Source: Acidobacteriota bacterium (GTDB lineage: Bacteria; Acidobacteriota; Thermoanaerobaculia; Multivoradales; JBCCEF01). From it: a stretch of DNA of 64,000 nt. The stretch is from the NCBI GenBank assembly GCA_039028635.1, contig JBCCHV010000033.1, positions 1-64,000 of the forward strand, written 5' to 3'. The notes under the pieces were generated by a model. That model did no database searches. It was given only the letters and a program-made list of their open reading frames with translations, and was not told the DNA's origin. Of this stretch, positions 46,279-55,657 are shown one piece after another. Both the position numbers and the translations under genes were made by a program. Position 1 is the stretch's first letter. Every line of letters starts with the position of its first letter.

Positions 46279-46925
46279 CACATTCCTCCGGACATCGAAA
46301 TCTCCCCGGCTTCGTCCAGGTCGCTCAAGGTGCTGCGCAGAGCTTTCCGGGCTCGGTGCAGCCGCGACATCACCGTGCCTTGGGGAATCGAGAGAACCCG
46401 CGCAATCTCCTGATAGGAGAGATCTTGGTAGTCCCGCAGGATCAAGATCTCGCGCTGACCGTCGGTCAATTGGTTGACGGCCTGCCACAAACGGGCCTGC
46501 AATTGGCGCTGCTCGGCGGTGCCTTCGGGGCCCGGCGAAAGGTCGACGATTTCGGGCCGATCCTCTCCGGTGAGCCCGTCGAGGGGCTCGTGAAGGCGCA
46601 CCCGCCGCCAGCGCTTGAGGTCGCGGACGCGATTGCGGACGATGGCGAACAACCAGGGCTTGACCGCCCGGCCGGGTTCGAAACGGTGCAAATTGGAGAA
46701 GAAGCGCAGGGCCGAGTCCTGAGCCACGTCGAGCGCATCCTCCGGGTCACGCAGGAGCTGCAAGGCGAGAAGATATGCCGCACGCCGGCACCACGTAGCG
46801 AGCTCCTCCCGGGCGATCTGATCGCCCCGGCGGGCCCGCTCCACCCTCTCGCTCAATGGGTCGCCAGCAGCGATGGGGAGCCGAGCTGCCGCGCTCGGTT
46901 GCCGTAAAGTCATTTCCGTGTTCAC
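46278..46925 (-). CDS. ECF RNA polymerase sigma factor (RpoE-like)
   Basis: A sigma factor of 215 aa from the GTG at 46925, or 211 aa from the ATG at 46913; neither start has a good ribosome-binding site. Region 2 includes DPEDALDVAQDSALRFFSNL and KPWLFAIVRNRVRD; region 4 includes LRDYQDLSYQEIARVLSIPQGTVMSRLHRARKAL. The adjacent anti-sigma factor fits an envelope- or redox-stress type switch. The regulon is not visible here. Confidence 0.92.
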   Translation of the reverse strand: MNTEMTLRQPSAAARLPIAAGDPLSERVERARRGDQIAREELATWCRRAAYLLALQLLRDPEDALDVAQDSALRFFSNLHRFEPGRAVKPWLFAIVRNRVRDLKRWRRVRLHEPLDGLTGEDRPEIVDLSPGPEGTAEQRQLQARLWQAVNQLTDGQREILILRDYQDLSYQEIARVLSIPQGTVMSRLHRARKALRSTLSDLDEAGEISMSGGM

Positions 46926-47117
46926 GCCCCTGGGTACGAACTGCGACCGTATCTATTCCCCGACCCCCAGAAAATCCCACCCGAATTCCCGTCATGTCCC
47001 GTGCCGAAGGGGTGCCCAGAGGCTACCGCATCGTTTTCCGCCGCCGGATTCGGCCCCTCCGTCGAGGTGGGGAGGATGCCGTAGGGGGGCGGTCCCATTC
47101 CGGGATAGGCTCCGGCC

Positions 47118-48053
47118 ATGAGCGTCGAGCTGTCGGTGGTGATTCCCACCTACAACCGCATGGACACCCTGCCGGAGGTGCTGGCGGCGGTCGAGGGTCA
47201 GAGGGCCGACTTCGAGTTCGAAGTCGTGGTGGTCGATGATGGCTCGACCGATGGCACCGCCGAATGGCTCGCAGAGCGCGCCTTTCGGCGTTCGGCGCAG
47301 GTGCTGCGGCAGGACAATGCCGGACCGGCGAGGGCGCGCAACCGCGGCGTCGAGGCGGCGCGCGGTCGCTGGGTGGCCTTTTTGGGGGACGACACCGTCC
47401 CTGAGGCAGGATGGTTGCAGAACCATCGCCGGGCCCATCGCGAGCGCGGTGACGCTCGCGAGCTGGCGGTCATCGGCTATACCGGCTGGCACCGGCGCAT
47501 GCGCCTCAACCCGTTCCTGCGCTACATCAACGACTACGGTCTGCAGTTCGGATACCGGTTGATCGACGATCCGGAGAAGGTGCCGTTCAACTTCTTCTAC
47601 ACCTCCAATCTGTCGCTGCAGCGCGAGCTGCTAGTGGCGGAACCCTTCGACCTGCGGTTCCCCTATGCTGCCTGGGAGGACATCGAAACCAGCTACCGGC
47701 TGCACCAGCGTCAGGGCCTGCGCCTGATCTACGAGCCGCGGGCCGAAGTCGCCCACGACCATCCCACCAGCCTGGCTCGCTTCGCCGAGCGGCAGGAGAA
47801 GTCCGGCTACTCGGCGGTGGTCTTCTACCGTTTGCACCCGGAGCTCGGCGCCTTCCTCGGGGTCGGCCCGGAAGGACCACCGCCGCTACCGCCGGCGGCG
47901 CCGCAGCGATTCTGGGAACGCCTGGCCCGCGCCTTGCAGGGATTACCTCTGAAACTACCCGGCCTCTGGGAGAGGACATTGAGGTTCCACTACATCCGGG
48001 GCCTTCACCGCGCCTGGCAGGATCAGCAGGCCGTGATAAAGGAGGGTGCCTAA
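47118..48053 (+). CDS. Glycosyltransferase family 2
   Basis: A 311-aa GT-A-fold transferase starting MSVELSVVIPTYNRMDTLPE. The nucleotide-sugar site VVVDDGSTDGTAEW and the DxD-like FLGDDTVPEAGW are present, as is the acceptor-side acidic residue in YAAWEDIETSYRL. It lacks membrane helices and is probably cytoplasmic. Sugar and acceptor are unknown. Its stop shares a base with the start of the PEGA gene (TAATG), so the two are coupled. Confidence 0.9.
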   Translation: MSVELSVVIPTYNRMDTLPEVLAAVEGQRADFEFEVVVVDDGSTDGTAEWLAERAFRRSAQVLRQDNAGPARARNRGVEAARGRWVAFLGDDTVPEAGWLQNHRRAHRERGDARELAVIGYTGWHRRMRLNPFLRYINDYGLQFGYRLIDDPEKVPFNFFYTSNLSLQRELLVAEPFDLRFPYAAWEDIETSYRLHQRQGLRLIYEPRAEVAHDHPTSLARFAERQEKSGYSAVVFYRLHPELGAFLGVGPEGPPPLPPAAPQRFWERLARALQGLPLKLPGLWERTLRFHYIRGLHRAWQDQQAVIKEGA

Positions 48054-49138
48054 TGGTTAGGCAAATTTTTCGACGTGGGGGGATCGCCGCCCTTGGGGCG
48101 GGCGCTCTCTATCTCGCTTTGATGGCGCTGATGGCGGCGCCGGCGGAGGCCCAGGCGGCTCGCACCCGTCCCGGCGGTTCGTCGGGCGGCTCCGTGAGCG
48201 GCGGTTCGTCCGGTGGCTCGAGCTCTTCCGGTGGCTCGTCATCGGTGCGCAGCACGCGACCCTCAGGGGTGAGCAGCGGCTCTCCGACCGTGATCGAGCG
48301 CCGTCGCCCCTACACGCGCAGCCGCGACCGCTTCCGCTACTACGGCAACCACGGCTACAACGATTACTACTTCTACGGTGGCCGCTACTACCCGAGCTAC
48401 TACTGGAGTCCCTTCGGCCTCGGTTGGTGGTTCGGCTACTCGAGCTACTACCCCTACAGCTACGCCCGTCGGCCCGGGGTGGCGGTCTACGGCGGCCGCT
48501 TGACGGAGGAGATGGGTGCTTTGGACACCGACGTCTGGCCCGGCCGGGCGGAGGTCTTCGTCAACGGTCAGCGGGTGGGCACGGTCGACAATTACGACGG
48601 TTTCCCGCGCTATCTGTGGCTCGAAAAGGGGGTCTACGACGTCGTCTTCTACCTCGACGGCTTCAAGACCATCGCCCGGCAGTACACCATCGATCCGGGA
48701 GTGGTGGTCGATGTCGAAGACCGCATGCAGCGCGGTGAGTCGGTGCGGCCGGAGGATCTGGCCTCGAAGTCGACGGCGGTGCGCGATGCCCGCCTGGCGG
48801 CTCGCCGCGAGCAGCAGCCGGCACCCACCGAGTGGCGTCAGCGGGTGCGCGCTCAGCGCGCCGAGCGGCGCCAAGCGGTGGAAGAGTCGGACTCGGTCGA
48901 AGACTTGCGTGGTGAGCCGGCCCGGCTGGTGCTCTCGATCGAGCCCGCCGACGCCGCGGTCTATCTCGACGGGGAGTTCCTCGGCATCGGCAACGAAGTG
49001 GCCCGCGAGCTGATCGTCGATCCCGGCCGCCATCGCCTCTCGATCGTGCGACCGGGCCACGAGTCCCGCAACGTCGAGGTCGAAGTCGCCGCCGGCGATG
49101 AGACCGAGGTCGACGTCACCCTGACCAAGCTCGAGTAG
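48053..49138 (+). CDS. Secreted PEGA-domain protein with Ser/Gly-rich and Tyr-rich segments
   Basis: A 361-aa protein. A signal peptide (to about residue 34) is followed by a Ser/Gly-rich linker (40-75) and a Tyr/Gly/Ser-rich segment (about 90-142, with repeated YYxYGGRYYP-like runs). Two PEGA domains then occur, about 155-220 (GRAEVFVNGQRVGTVDNYDG) and about 285-355 (DAAVYLDGEFLGIGNEVARE). PEGA domains are found in surface-layer and other envelope proteins. The Ser-rich part could be a glycosylation target for the coupled GT2; that is inference. Confidence 0.82.
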   Translation: MVRQIFRRGGIAALGAGALYLALMALMAAPAEAQAARTRPGGSSGGSVSGGSSGGSSSSGGSSSVRSTRPSGVSSGSPTVIERRRPYTRSRDRFRYYGNHGYNDYYFYGGRYYPSYYWSPFGLGWWFGYSSYYPYSYARRPGVAVYGGRLTEEMGALDTDVWPGRAEVFVNGQRVGTVDNYDGFPRYLWLEKGVYDVVFYLDGFKTIARQYTIDPGVVVDVEDRMQRGESVRPEDLASKSTAVRDARLAARREQQPAPTEWRQRVRAQRAERRQAVEESDSVEDLRGEPARLVLSIEPADAAVYLDGEFLGIGNEVARELIVDPGRHRLSIVRPGHESRNVEVEVAAGDETEVDVTLTKLE

Positions 49139-49165
49139 GGCTGCGGCAGGACGCCGAGTGAATCG

Positions 49166-49197
49166 AAGGCTCCGATCCCTCGCGGGTCGGAGCCTTT
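49166..49197 (+). terminator. Terminator hairpin after the PEGA gene
   Basis: AAGGCTCCGA (49166-49175) pairs exactly with TCGGAGCCTT (49187-49196) across an 11-nt loop, 27 bp after the PEGA stop. Only a short T-run follows, so it is a moderate candidate. Further hairpin-prone G/C-rich sequence occurs at 49303-49354 in the same gap. Confidence 0.65.
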
Positions 49198-49372
49198 GCC
49201 ATCAAGGTGCTCAGGACCTTGGGCAAGAAGATTCGCGGCTCTTGTTGGGACTCCGAGCCCGATCAGGGCGAGGCGGCGGCAAAAGCCGCCGAGGATAGGG
49301 GTGAGCCCGCGCGACATGCGCGTGCGGGCGAGGGGGGCGCCTTTAGCCCCCCCTGGAACAGACAGCAGGCTG

Positions 49373-49924
49373 CTAGCGTCCCTGTTCGCGGCGCTTGAGG
49401 GCTTCCTTCTCCATATCGATCAGCCAGCGCTTGCGCTCCTGGCCGCCGATATAGCTGCCAATGCCGGATTTGTTGGTCACCACCCGGTGGCACGGGATGA
49501 CGATCGGCATCGGGTTTTCCACCAGCGTCGCCAGCACCAGGCGGTAGGCGTCCGGTTTGCCGGCGCCTTTGGCGATCATGCGGTAGGTGCGGGTCTTGCC
49601 GAAGGGAATTTTGCTGGTCTCGCGCAGGACACGGCGCGCGAAGCCGGTGATCGCCGAGGGCCCGAAGTCCCAGGCCAGGCGAAGATTGAGGCGGGCGCCT
49701 GCAAAGTACTCCGAGAGACTGCCGAAGAGCTCTTCGAAGTACTCCGAGTCGGGAAGATCCATGAACGAATCGAACCCTGCCGACTCCTCTTCCGAGGGGT
49801 CGATCAAGACCCGGGTCACCACTCCCTTACGCAACTCCATTCCGATCTGACCGATCGGCGACGGCATTAGAAAGCGGACCAACTCGGGCGCGCCCTCGGG
49901 AGCTACCGAGGAGCTAGTCTGCAT
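49373..49924 (-). CDS. ogt: Methylated-DNA--[protein]-cysteine S-methyltransferase-like protein
   Basis: A 183-aa protein starting MQTSSSVAPEGAPELV. The suicide-repair motif is IVIPCHRVV with C145, followed by the family segment GSYIGGQERKRWL. The usual winged-helix part (RETSKIPFGKTRTYRMIAKG) is present. It removes alkyl groups from O6-alkylguanine by transfer to its own cysteine. Length is normal for Ogt-type proteins without the AdaA domain. It is convergent with the PEGA gene. Confidence 0.92.
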   Translation of the reverse strand: MQTSSSVAPEGAPELVRFLMPSPIGQIGMELRKGVVTRVLIDPSEEESAGFDSFMDLPDSEYFEELFGSLSEYFAGARLNLRLAWDFGPSAITGFARRVLRETSKIPFGKTRTYRMIAKGAGKPDAYRLVLATLVENPMPIVIPCHRVVTNKSGIGSYIGGQERKRWLIDMEKEALKRREQGR

Positions 49925-50008
49925 GGGCCGAGCGTAACACGTTGGCGGCGCCCTCGGGGGTTGTTCGATGCGCTTTCGAAGGTGATGGAGCACTCGCCTC
50001 CGGCCCGG

Positions 50009-50758
50009 TCAGGGCTCGGTGGCGGCGCCTTCGAGGACTTCGGCTCCGGCCCAGGGCGCAACCCGTACCTTGAGCTCTTGCCAGCGGGCCGCCGCCAGCT
50101 CGCCTCCGAGATCGGCGTCGCCCTCGTAGCGGCGCTGCGGAATTCGCCGCACCGGGATGTCGAAGGTGGTGGCGCCGGCGAGGGGAAAGGGGTGGAGATA
50201 GACGGCGTTGATCTCGGGATCGAACCGTCCGCGCAGGCCGTGGCGCTCGAAAGGATCGGTCCAGCGGTTGCAGACCGTCAGCGAAACCAGATCCGTGAGG
50301 TCCACCAGCCGGTAGTCCTGCTCCGCCTCGTCGCCATCGAGAGCCACCGTTTCTTGCAGTCGCTGGCGGCGTTCGGAGAGCTCCGTCAGCAGCTCTTGCC
50401 AGCTTTCGTCGTCGCAGCGATGGTCGATCAGGTTCTGGGCGTGGAGGGTGATCAGCAGCGCCGGGTAGGGGCGCTTGTCCTCGAAGCGCGCGGTGCCGCG
50501 GCGCCAGATCTCGCGGCGCTCGCCCTCCGGCAGGGTGAGGAAGTCATGGGGTTTACCAGTCTCCCGGTCACAGCTCGGCGCTGCGTCCGCCTCGCGCCAG
50601 CCGTTGTCGTGCTCGCGGACGGCGAAGATCAGGTCGGCGCGTCGGGGATGGTCGGGCACGTCGTGGCCCTTCCACAAGGAGAGCAGCTCTCCGGCGAAGC
50701 GAGCGTGGTCGGTCTGGGTGAAGACCAGGAGCTCGCGGTATTCCTCGGCGACGATCAT
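50009..50758 (-). CDS. DUF3891 family protein
   Basis: A 249-aa protein of unknown function starting MIVAEEYRELLVFTQTDHAR. The conserved histidine and acidic clusters, TDHARFAGELLSLW, AVREHDNGWREAD and LHAQNLIDH, give an HD-hydrolase-like appearance, but I would not assign an activity. It has no signal peptide or membrane segment. It is divergent from maeB, 103 bp away, which leaves room for two promoters. Confidence 0.8.
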   Translation of the reverse strand: MIVAEEYRELLVFTQTDHARFAGELLSLWKGHDVPDHPRRADLIFAVREHDNGWREADAAPSCDRETGKPHDFLTLPEGERREIWRRGTARFEDKRPYPALLITLHAQNLIDHRCDDESWQELLTELSERRQRLQETVALDGDEAEQDYRLVDLTDLVSLTVCNRWTDPFERHGLRGRFDPEINAVYLHPFPLAGATTFDIPVRRIPQRRYEGDADLGGELAAARWQELKVRVAPWAGAEVLEGAATEP

Positions 50759-50861
50759 GGCGCAAGACTACCAGGGGCATGGCGGCCGCGGGGCGAAAAC
50801 TCGGGTCTGCCGGGGGTGCGGGGTAACATTCCCCGAACCCTCTCTCCAAAACCGAGGAGCC

Positions 50862-53150
50862 ATGAAGACGCCTCTACCGGAAGACGCCCTCGAGTACCAC
50901 GCGCGCGAACCCAAGGGAAAGCTGAAGGTCGTTCCGACCAAGCCCACCAGCACCCAGCGGGATCTTTCTCTCGCCTACTCCCCGGGGGTGGCGGAACCCT
51001 GCTTGAAAATCCAGCAGGATCCGCTGCTGGCGTACGAGTACACCGCCCGCGGCAATCTGGTGGCGGTGATCAGCAACGGCTCGGCGGTGCTCGGCCTCGG
51101 CAATATCGGAGCCCTCGCCGGCAAGCCGGTGATGGAAGGCAAAGCGGTTCTGTTCAAGCGTTTTGCCGAGATCGACGTGTTCGATCTCGAGGTCGATACG
51201 GCCGATCCCGAGGAGCTGATCCGAACCGTCGAGCTGCTCGAGCCCACCTTCGGCGGCGTCAATCTGGAAGACATCAAGGCGCCGGAGTGCTTCGAGGTCG
51301 AGCGCCGGCTGCGGGAGTCGCTGCGCATACCCGTGTTCCACGACGACCAGCACGGCACGGCGATCATTTCAGCGGCCGCCCTGCTCAATGCCCTCGAGCT
51401 GGTGGGCAAGGACATTTCCGAGGTCAAGCTGGTGTTCTCCGGTGCCGGCGCAGCGGCCTTCGGCTGTCTCTGGCTCTATCTCGAGATCGGGGTGCGGCGC
51501 GAGAACATCGTGCTGTGCGATAGCAAAGGGGTGGTCTATCGCGGCCGCGAGCAGGGCATGACGGCGCAGAAGGCCGAGTTCGCCGCCGCTACGGAGGCTC
51601 GGACGCTGGCCGAAGCGATGGCCGGAGCCGATGTCTTCGTCGGCCTCTCGGTGGCCGGAATCGTGTCGGCGGAGATGGTGCGATCGATGGCCGATCGCCC
51701 GATCGTGTTCGCCCTCGCCAATCCCGATCCGGAGATTTCCTGGGACGAAGCCAAGGCCGCCCGCGACGACGTCATCATGGCCACCGGTCGCAGCGATTTC
51801 CCGAACCAGGTCAACAACGTCCTCGGCTTCCCCTTCATCTTCCGCGGCGCCCTCGATGTGCGCGCCACGGACATCAACGTCGCCATGAAGCTGGCCGCCG
51901 TTCAGGCCCTGGCGGAGCTCGCCAAGGAAGACGTTCCCGACTCGGTGCTGCGCGCCTACGGCTTGCAGGAGCTGCGTTTCGGTGGCGACTACTTGATCCC
52001 CAAGCCGTTCGATCCGCGAATCTTGCTGCGCGTCCCGCCGGCGATCGCCCAGGCGGCGATGGAGAGCGGCGTCGCGCAGCGTCCGATCGACGATTTCGAG
52101 GGCTACCGACGGCGCCTGGAGACTCTGATGTCGCGTCGCCGGGAGGTGATGTTCGGGGTGATCGATCGCGCCAAGCGCGATCCCAAGCGCATCGTCTTTC
52201 CGGAAGGCGAGCACGAGAAGATCCTGCGGGCTTCGAAGGAGCTGGTCGAGGAGGGCATCGCCCACCCGGTGCTGTTGGCTCGGCGAGAAAAAGTCGCCGC
52301 CCATCTCGAGCGACTGGGTTTGGGGCCGGAGCAGGTAACGATTGTTCATCCCGATTCGTCTCCTCTTCTCGAGACCTATGCGGATTCCCTGCACCGGCTG
52401 CGGCGGCGGGATGGCGTGACGCCGCGGGACGCGTTGCAGCTGGTGCGCTCGCGCAACTACTTTGGGACCCTGATGGTGGAACACGGCGATGCGGACGGTT
52501 TGATCTCGGGTTTGACCCACCACTACCCGGAGACCATCCGGCCGGCGCTGCAGGTGTTCGATACCCGGCCCGGGGTGAGGCGCGTCTCCGGCACCTACAT
52601 CCTGGCCCTCGAGGAGCGCCTGTTCTTTTTCGCCGACACCACCGTCAACATCGATCCCACCGCCGAGGAGCTCGCCGAGATCGCCCTGCTGACGGCCGAC
52701 TGTGCCCGTCGCTTCGGAGTGGTGCCGCGGGTGGCGATGATCTCGTTCTCCGACTTCGGCTCCAACGACCATCCCGCGGCTCGCAAGGTGCGGCGGGCCG
52801 TCGAGCTGGTCCAGGAGCAGGCGCCGGAGCTCGAGATCGATGGCGAGATGCAGGCCGACACCGCCGTGCTGGAGTCGATCCTGCGCGAGGCCTATCCCTG
52901 GAGTCGGCTGCGGGAGCCGGCCAACATCCTGATCTTTCCGGAGCTGCAGTCGGCGAACATCGCCTATAAGCTGGTCTGGCGCCTGGCCCGGGCCGAGGCC
53001 ATCGGTCCGATCTTGCTCGGCCTCGCCAAGCCGGCCCACGTCCTGCAGCGCGGTGTGGAAGTCACCGACATCGTCAACATGGCGGCCCTCTGCGTGGTGG
53101 ACGCGCAGGAGGCCGAAGACCGCCGTCGCCAAACCGGAGCGGGAATTTGA
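50862..53150 (+). CDS. maeB: NADP-dependent malic enzyme with phosphotransacetylase-like domain
   Basis: A 762-aa MaeB-type enzyme that converts malate to pyruvate with CO2 and NAD(P)H. The N-terminal malic domain has [15 protein letters not shown] and the metal-site stretch [12 protein letters not shown]; the NAD-binding fold has [13 protein letters not shown]. Residues from about 430 form a PTA-like domain ([16 protein letters not shown]). That domain is usually regulatory, sensing acetyl-CoA, rather than catalytic. ACCGAGGAGCC before the ATG at 50862 decides the start. Longer in-frame sequence upstream overlaps the divergent gene. Confidence 0.96.
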   Translation: MKTPLPEDALEYHAREPKGKLKVVPTKPTSTQRDLSLAYSPGVAEPCLKIQQDPLLAYEYTARGNLVAVISNGSAVLGLGNIGALAGKPVMEGKAVLFKRFAEIDVFDLEVDTADPEELIRTVELLEPTFGGVNLEDIKAPECFEVERRLRESLRIPVFHDDQHGTAIISAAALLNALELVGKDISEVKLVFSGAGAAAFGCLWLYLEIGVRRENIVLCDSKGVVYRGREQGMTAQKAEFAAATEARTLAEAMAGADVFVGLSVAGIVSAEMVRSMADRPIVFALANPDPEISWDEAKAARDDVIMATGRSDFPNQVNNVLGFPFIFRGALDVRATDINVAMKLAAVQALAELAKEDVPDSVLRAYGLQELRFGGDYLIPKPFDPRILLRVPPAIAQAAMESGVAQRPIDDFEGYRRRLETLMSRRREVMFGVIDRAKRDPKRIVFPEGEHEKILRASKELVEEGIAHPVLLARREKVAAHLERLGLGPEQVTIVHPDSSPLLETYADSLHRLRRRDGVTPRDALQLVRSRNYFGTLMVEHGDADGLISGLTHHYPETIRPALQVFDTRPGVRRVSGTYILALEERLFFFADTTVNIDPTAEELAEIALLTADCARRFGVVPRVAMISFSDFGSNDHPAARKVRRAVELVQEQAPELEIDGEMQADTAVLESILREAYPWSRLREPANILIFPELQSANIAYKLVWRLARAEAIGPILLGLAKPAHVLQRGVEVTDIVNMAALCVVDAQEAEDRRRQTGAGI

Positions 53151-53262
53151 TCGCTTGCCGCTCTTGTTCTTGGAGACGTACAATCAGAAGTGTTCGTACG
53201 TACGATCCGAGGCCGCAAGGCCCTTGGAAAATATTCGCTGATGCGTGAAGGAGGATCTCCCC

Positions 53263-53877
53263 ATGAAGAAACTCACCATCCTGTCCCTCTGCCTGGCTCT
53301 CTTCGCCCTCGCCCTGGCGCCGGCGGCGTTCGCCGACAAGCCGCGGATCGCCGTGCTCGAGTTCCAGAACAAGGCCGATAACCAGTACTGGTACCACGGC
53401 GGTGCCGAAGCCGCTCAGGACGTTTTCGTCACCGAGCTGGTCAAGAGCCGCAAGTTCCGCGTCATCGAGCGCGAGCAGATCAACGCCATCATGAAAGAGA
53501 AGGGCTTGGCTCTCTCCGGTGACGTCAGCGCCGCCACCGCGATGAAGATCGGCAAGCTCCTCGGCGTCGAGTACATGCTCGCCGGTGCCGTCACCGAGTA
53601 CGGCATCACCGATACCGGGGCCCACGGCCGGCGCGTTGGCCGCGTGCCCGGCTTCCGTGCCGGCAAGCGCAACTTCGTGGCCGCCATGAACGCCCGCATC
53701 TTCAGCGTCAACACCGGCGAGATCCTGTGGGCCGACGAGGCCCGGGCCGAGGAGTCGAGCGTCAAGGTCTCCGTCGGCGGCTTCGGCGGCGGTGCCGACG
53801 ACAAGCGCATGTTCGACAAGGTGATGAAGCCGGTCATCCAGGAGCTCACCGCCAGCATCAAGGCTTCCGACCTCTAG
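53263..53877 (+). CDS. CsgG-like secreted lipoprotein-assembly family protein
   Basis: A 204-aa protein with AAGGAGG 9 nt before the ATG and a signal peptide ending ALAPAAFA. There is no lipobox cysteine, unlike classical CsgG. The mature part follows the CsgG-type pattern: RIAVLEFQNKADNQYWYHGG, VTELVKSRKFRVIEREQINA, LLGVEYMLAGAVTEYG and FSVNTGEILWADEA. CsgG relatives form or assist outer-membrane secretion pores or act as periplasmic proteins. It is a single-gene unit bounded by a strong terminator. Confidence 0.85.
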   Translation: MKKLTILSLCLALFALALAPAAFADKPRIAVLEFQNKADNQYWYHGGAEAAQDVFVTELVKSRKFRVIEREQINAIMKEKGLALSGDVSAATAMKIGKLLGVEYMLAGAVTEYGITDTGAHGRRVGRVPGFRAGKRNFVAAMNARIFSVNTGEILWADEARAEESSVKVSVGGFGGGADDKRMFDKVMKPVIQELTASIKASDL

Positions 53878-53900
53878 GCGTCGGTTCTCTCGGAAGTTCC

Positions 53901-53931
53901 AAAAGGCCCGGGAGAGATCCCGGGCCTTTTT
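53901..53931 (+). terminator. Rho-independent terminator after the CsgG-like gene
   Basis: A perfect 13-bp stem, AAAAGGCCCGGGA (53901-53913) with TCCCGGGCCTTTT (53918-53930), has a GAGA tetraloop and ends in five T. It lies 23 bp after the stop codon. The matching A-run on the other side means it could also work in reverse. Confidence 0.95.
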
Positions 53932-54045
53932 CGTGTTGGAGCGTCGCCGGGGCCGGAACTTCCCGCGGTGATTCGCGTTCTAGGAAGAGGCTCGCAGGCC
54001 GAGCTCGCTGGGATCATCGATCAATTCACGAGGAGGAAGGCACCG

Positions 54046-55596
54046 ATGGCTCACTCCAATATCAACCGCCGCTTCGCCGCGGGCCCCGCCGGGGCGGGGA
54101 CCAGGCTCCTCGCTGCGCTCGCCGTCAGTGGTCTGCTGCTGGCCGCTTGCTCCACCTCGCCGGCGCCCGAGACGCCCGCCGACGAGGGCTTTCGAAGCTG
54201 GCTCGAGGGTGCCGTTCCGGAGCTCCTCGATCAGGCCTTGACGCCCGGTGTCGGGGTCGCCTTGATCGAGAAGGGAGAGCTCGCCTGGGTCCAGGGCTGG
54301 GGCCACGCCGACGTCGCCGCCGATCGTCCGGTGGAGGCCGATACCGGCTTCAACATCGGCTCGATCTCGAAGACGGTGGCGGCCTGGGGGGTGATGAAGC
54401 TGGTCGAGGAAGGGCGCCTCGATCTCGATACGCCGGTGTCGCAGTACCTCACCCGTTGGCAGCTACCGCCGTCCGAGGAGTTCGATGCCGACGGCGTGAC
54501 CATTCGCCGGCTGCTCAGCCACACCGCCGGTCTTTCCCTCCATGGCTATCCGGGCTTCGGCCCGGACGCCGAGCTGCCGAGCGTCGAAGAGTCTCTGTCC
54601 GGGGCCACCAACGGTTCCGGAGACGTGCATCTGATGTTGGCGCCGGGGACCGAGTTCGACTATTCCGGCGGTGGCTACACCCTCTGCCAGCTACTGGTCG
54701 AGGAGGTCACCGGGGAGAGCTTTCAGGACTACCTGCGAGCCACCGTGCTGCGCCCCCTCGGCATGGAGCGCAGCGACTACGAGCTGACCTCCGAAATTCT
54801 CGCCGGATCGGCCACCGCCTACGACAACTGGGGCGACATCACCCCCAATCCCCGCTTCACGGCCCAGGCGGCGGCCGGGCTCCACACCACCACCCGCGAT
54901 CTCGCCACCTTCGCTCTCGCCGCCCTGGCGGGGCCCGCCGGCGAGGTTCCGGGGCGCGGCATCCTCGCGCCCGAGACCATCGCCGAGATGATCGTTCCGG
55001 CGCCAGCATCCGGCGACAACTACGGATTGGGCTACAGCGTCGCCGAGGGTCCCGGAGGGCGCCAGGTGGTCGGCCATGGCGGGGCCAACCGTGGCTGGCA
55101 GTCGGTGTTCTGGATCGAGCCCGAGAGCGGCGACGGCTTGGTGGTGGTGACCAACGGCTCGAACGGGCGCTGGGTGGTTTCGCAGATCGAGAACGCCTGG
55201 TTCAGTCATCCCTCCGGTGACGCTGCGCCCCCGAAGCTGTCGTCGCAGCTGGCGGTGATTCGCGCCTTCAAGGGCGGCACCGGCGCCGAGGCCGTGGCCC
55301 GCTACCGTGAGCTGCGCGAAAACGCTGCGGATGAGGTCGACTTCGCCGAGTTCCACCTCAACAACGTCGGCTACGCCCTGCTCGGCCGCGATCGCCTCGA
55401 CGACGCCATCGAGATCTTCAAGCTCAATGTCGAGATGTACCCGGAGGCCGCCAACCCCTACGACAGCCTCGGCGAGGCCTACTTCGAGCAGGGCGACCTC
55501 GACCTCTCCGAGGTCAACTACCGCAAGTCCCTGGAGCTCGACCCGGAGAACACCAACGCCGAGGAGTTCCTGGCTCGCATCGCCGAGCGACGGTAG
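54046..55596 (+). CDS. Beta-lactamase-fold (class C / D-aminopeptidase-like) lipoprotein with TPR tail
   Basis: A 516-aa protein with GAGGAGGAAGG before the ATG and a lipobox LLLAAC (C35), so it is anchored to a membrane. The serine-hydrolase domain (about 45-395) has the SxxK motif as SISK (S106-K109), the tyrosine motif in FDYSGGGYTL and the KTG-equivalent VVGHGGANRGW. The C-terminal 110 residues contain tetratricopeptide repeats (NNVGYALLGRDRLDDAIEIF). Family members include peptidases and esterases as well as beta-lactamases, so antibiotic resistance should not be assumed. A frame extension upstream lacks coding features. Confidence 0.87.
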   Translation: MAHSNINRRFAAGPAGAGTRLLAALAVSGLLLAACSTSPAPETPADEGFRSWLEGAVPELLDQALTPGVGVALIEKGELAWVQGWGHADVAADRPVEADTGFNIGSISKTVAAWGVMKLVEEGRLDLDTPVSQYLTRWQLPPSEEFDADGVTIRRLLSHTAGLSLHGYPGFGPDAELPSVEESLSGATNGSGDVHLMLAPGTEFDYSGGGYTLCQLLVEEVTGESFQDYLRATVLRPLGMERSDYELTSEILAGSATAYDNWGDITPNPRFTAQAAAGLHTTTRDLATFALAALAGPAGEVPGRGILAPETIAEMIVPAPASGDNYGLGYSVAEGPGGRQVVGHGGANRGWQSVFWIEPESGDGLVVVTNGSNGRWVVSQIENAWFSHPSGDAAPPKLSSQLAVIRAFKGGTGAEAVARYRELRENAADEVDFAEFHLNNVGYALLGRDRLDDAIEIFKLNVEMYPEAANPYDSLGEAYFEQGDLDLSEVNYRKSLELDPENTNAEEFLARIAERR

Positions 55597-55657
55597 TGAG
55601 GTGATGCCCTTCGCGGCGCGAGGGCGGCAGATCTCGTCAGGCTGTTGCTCGCGCCCG

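Noticed and set aside
46940-46990. A possible ECF-type autoregulatory promoter (GGAATT / GTC) before the sigma gene at 46925
   Set aside because: The spacing between the two motifs is 19 bp, longer than typical, and there is no second example in the window to compare.
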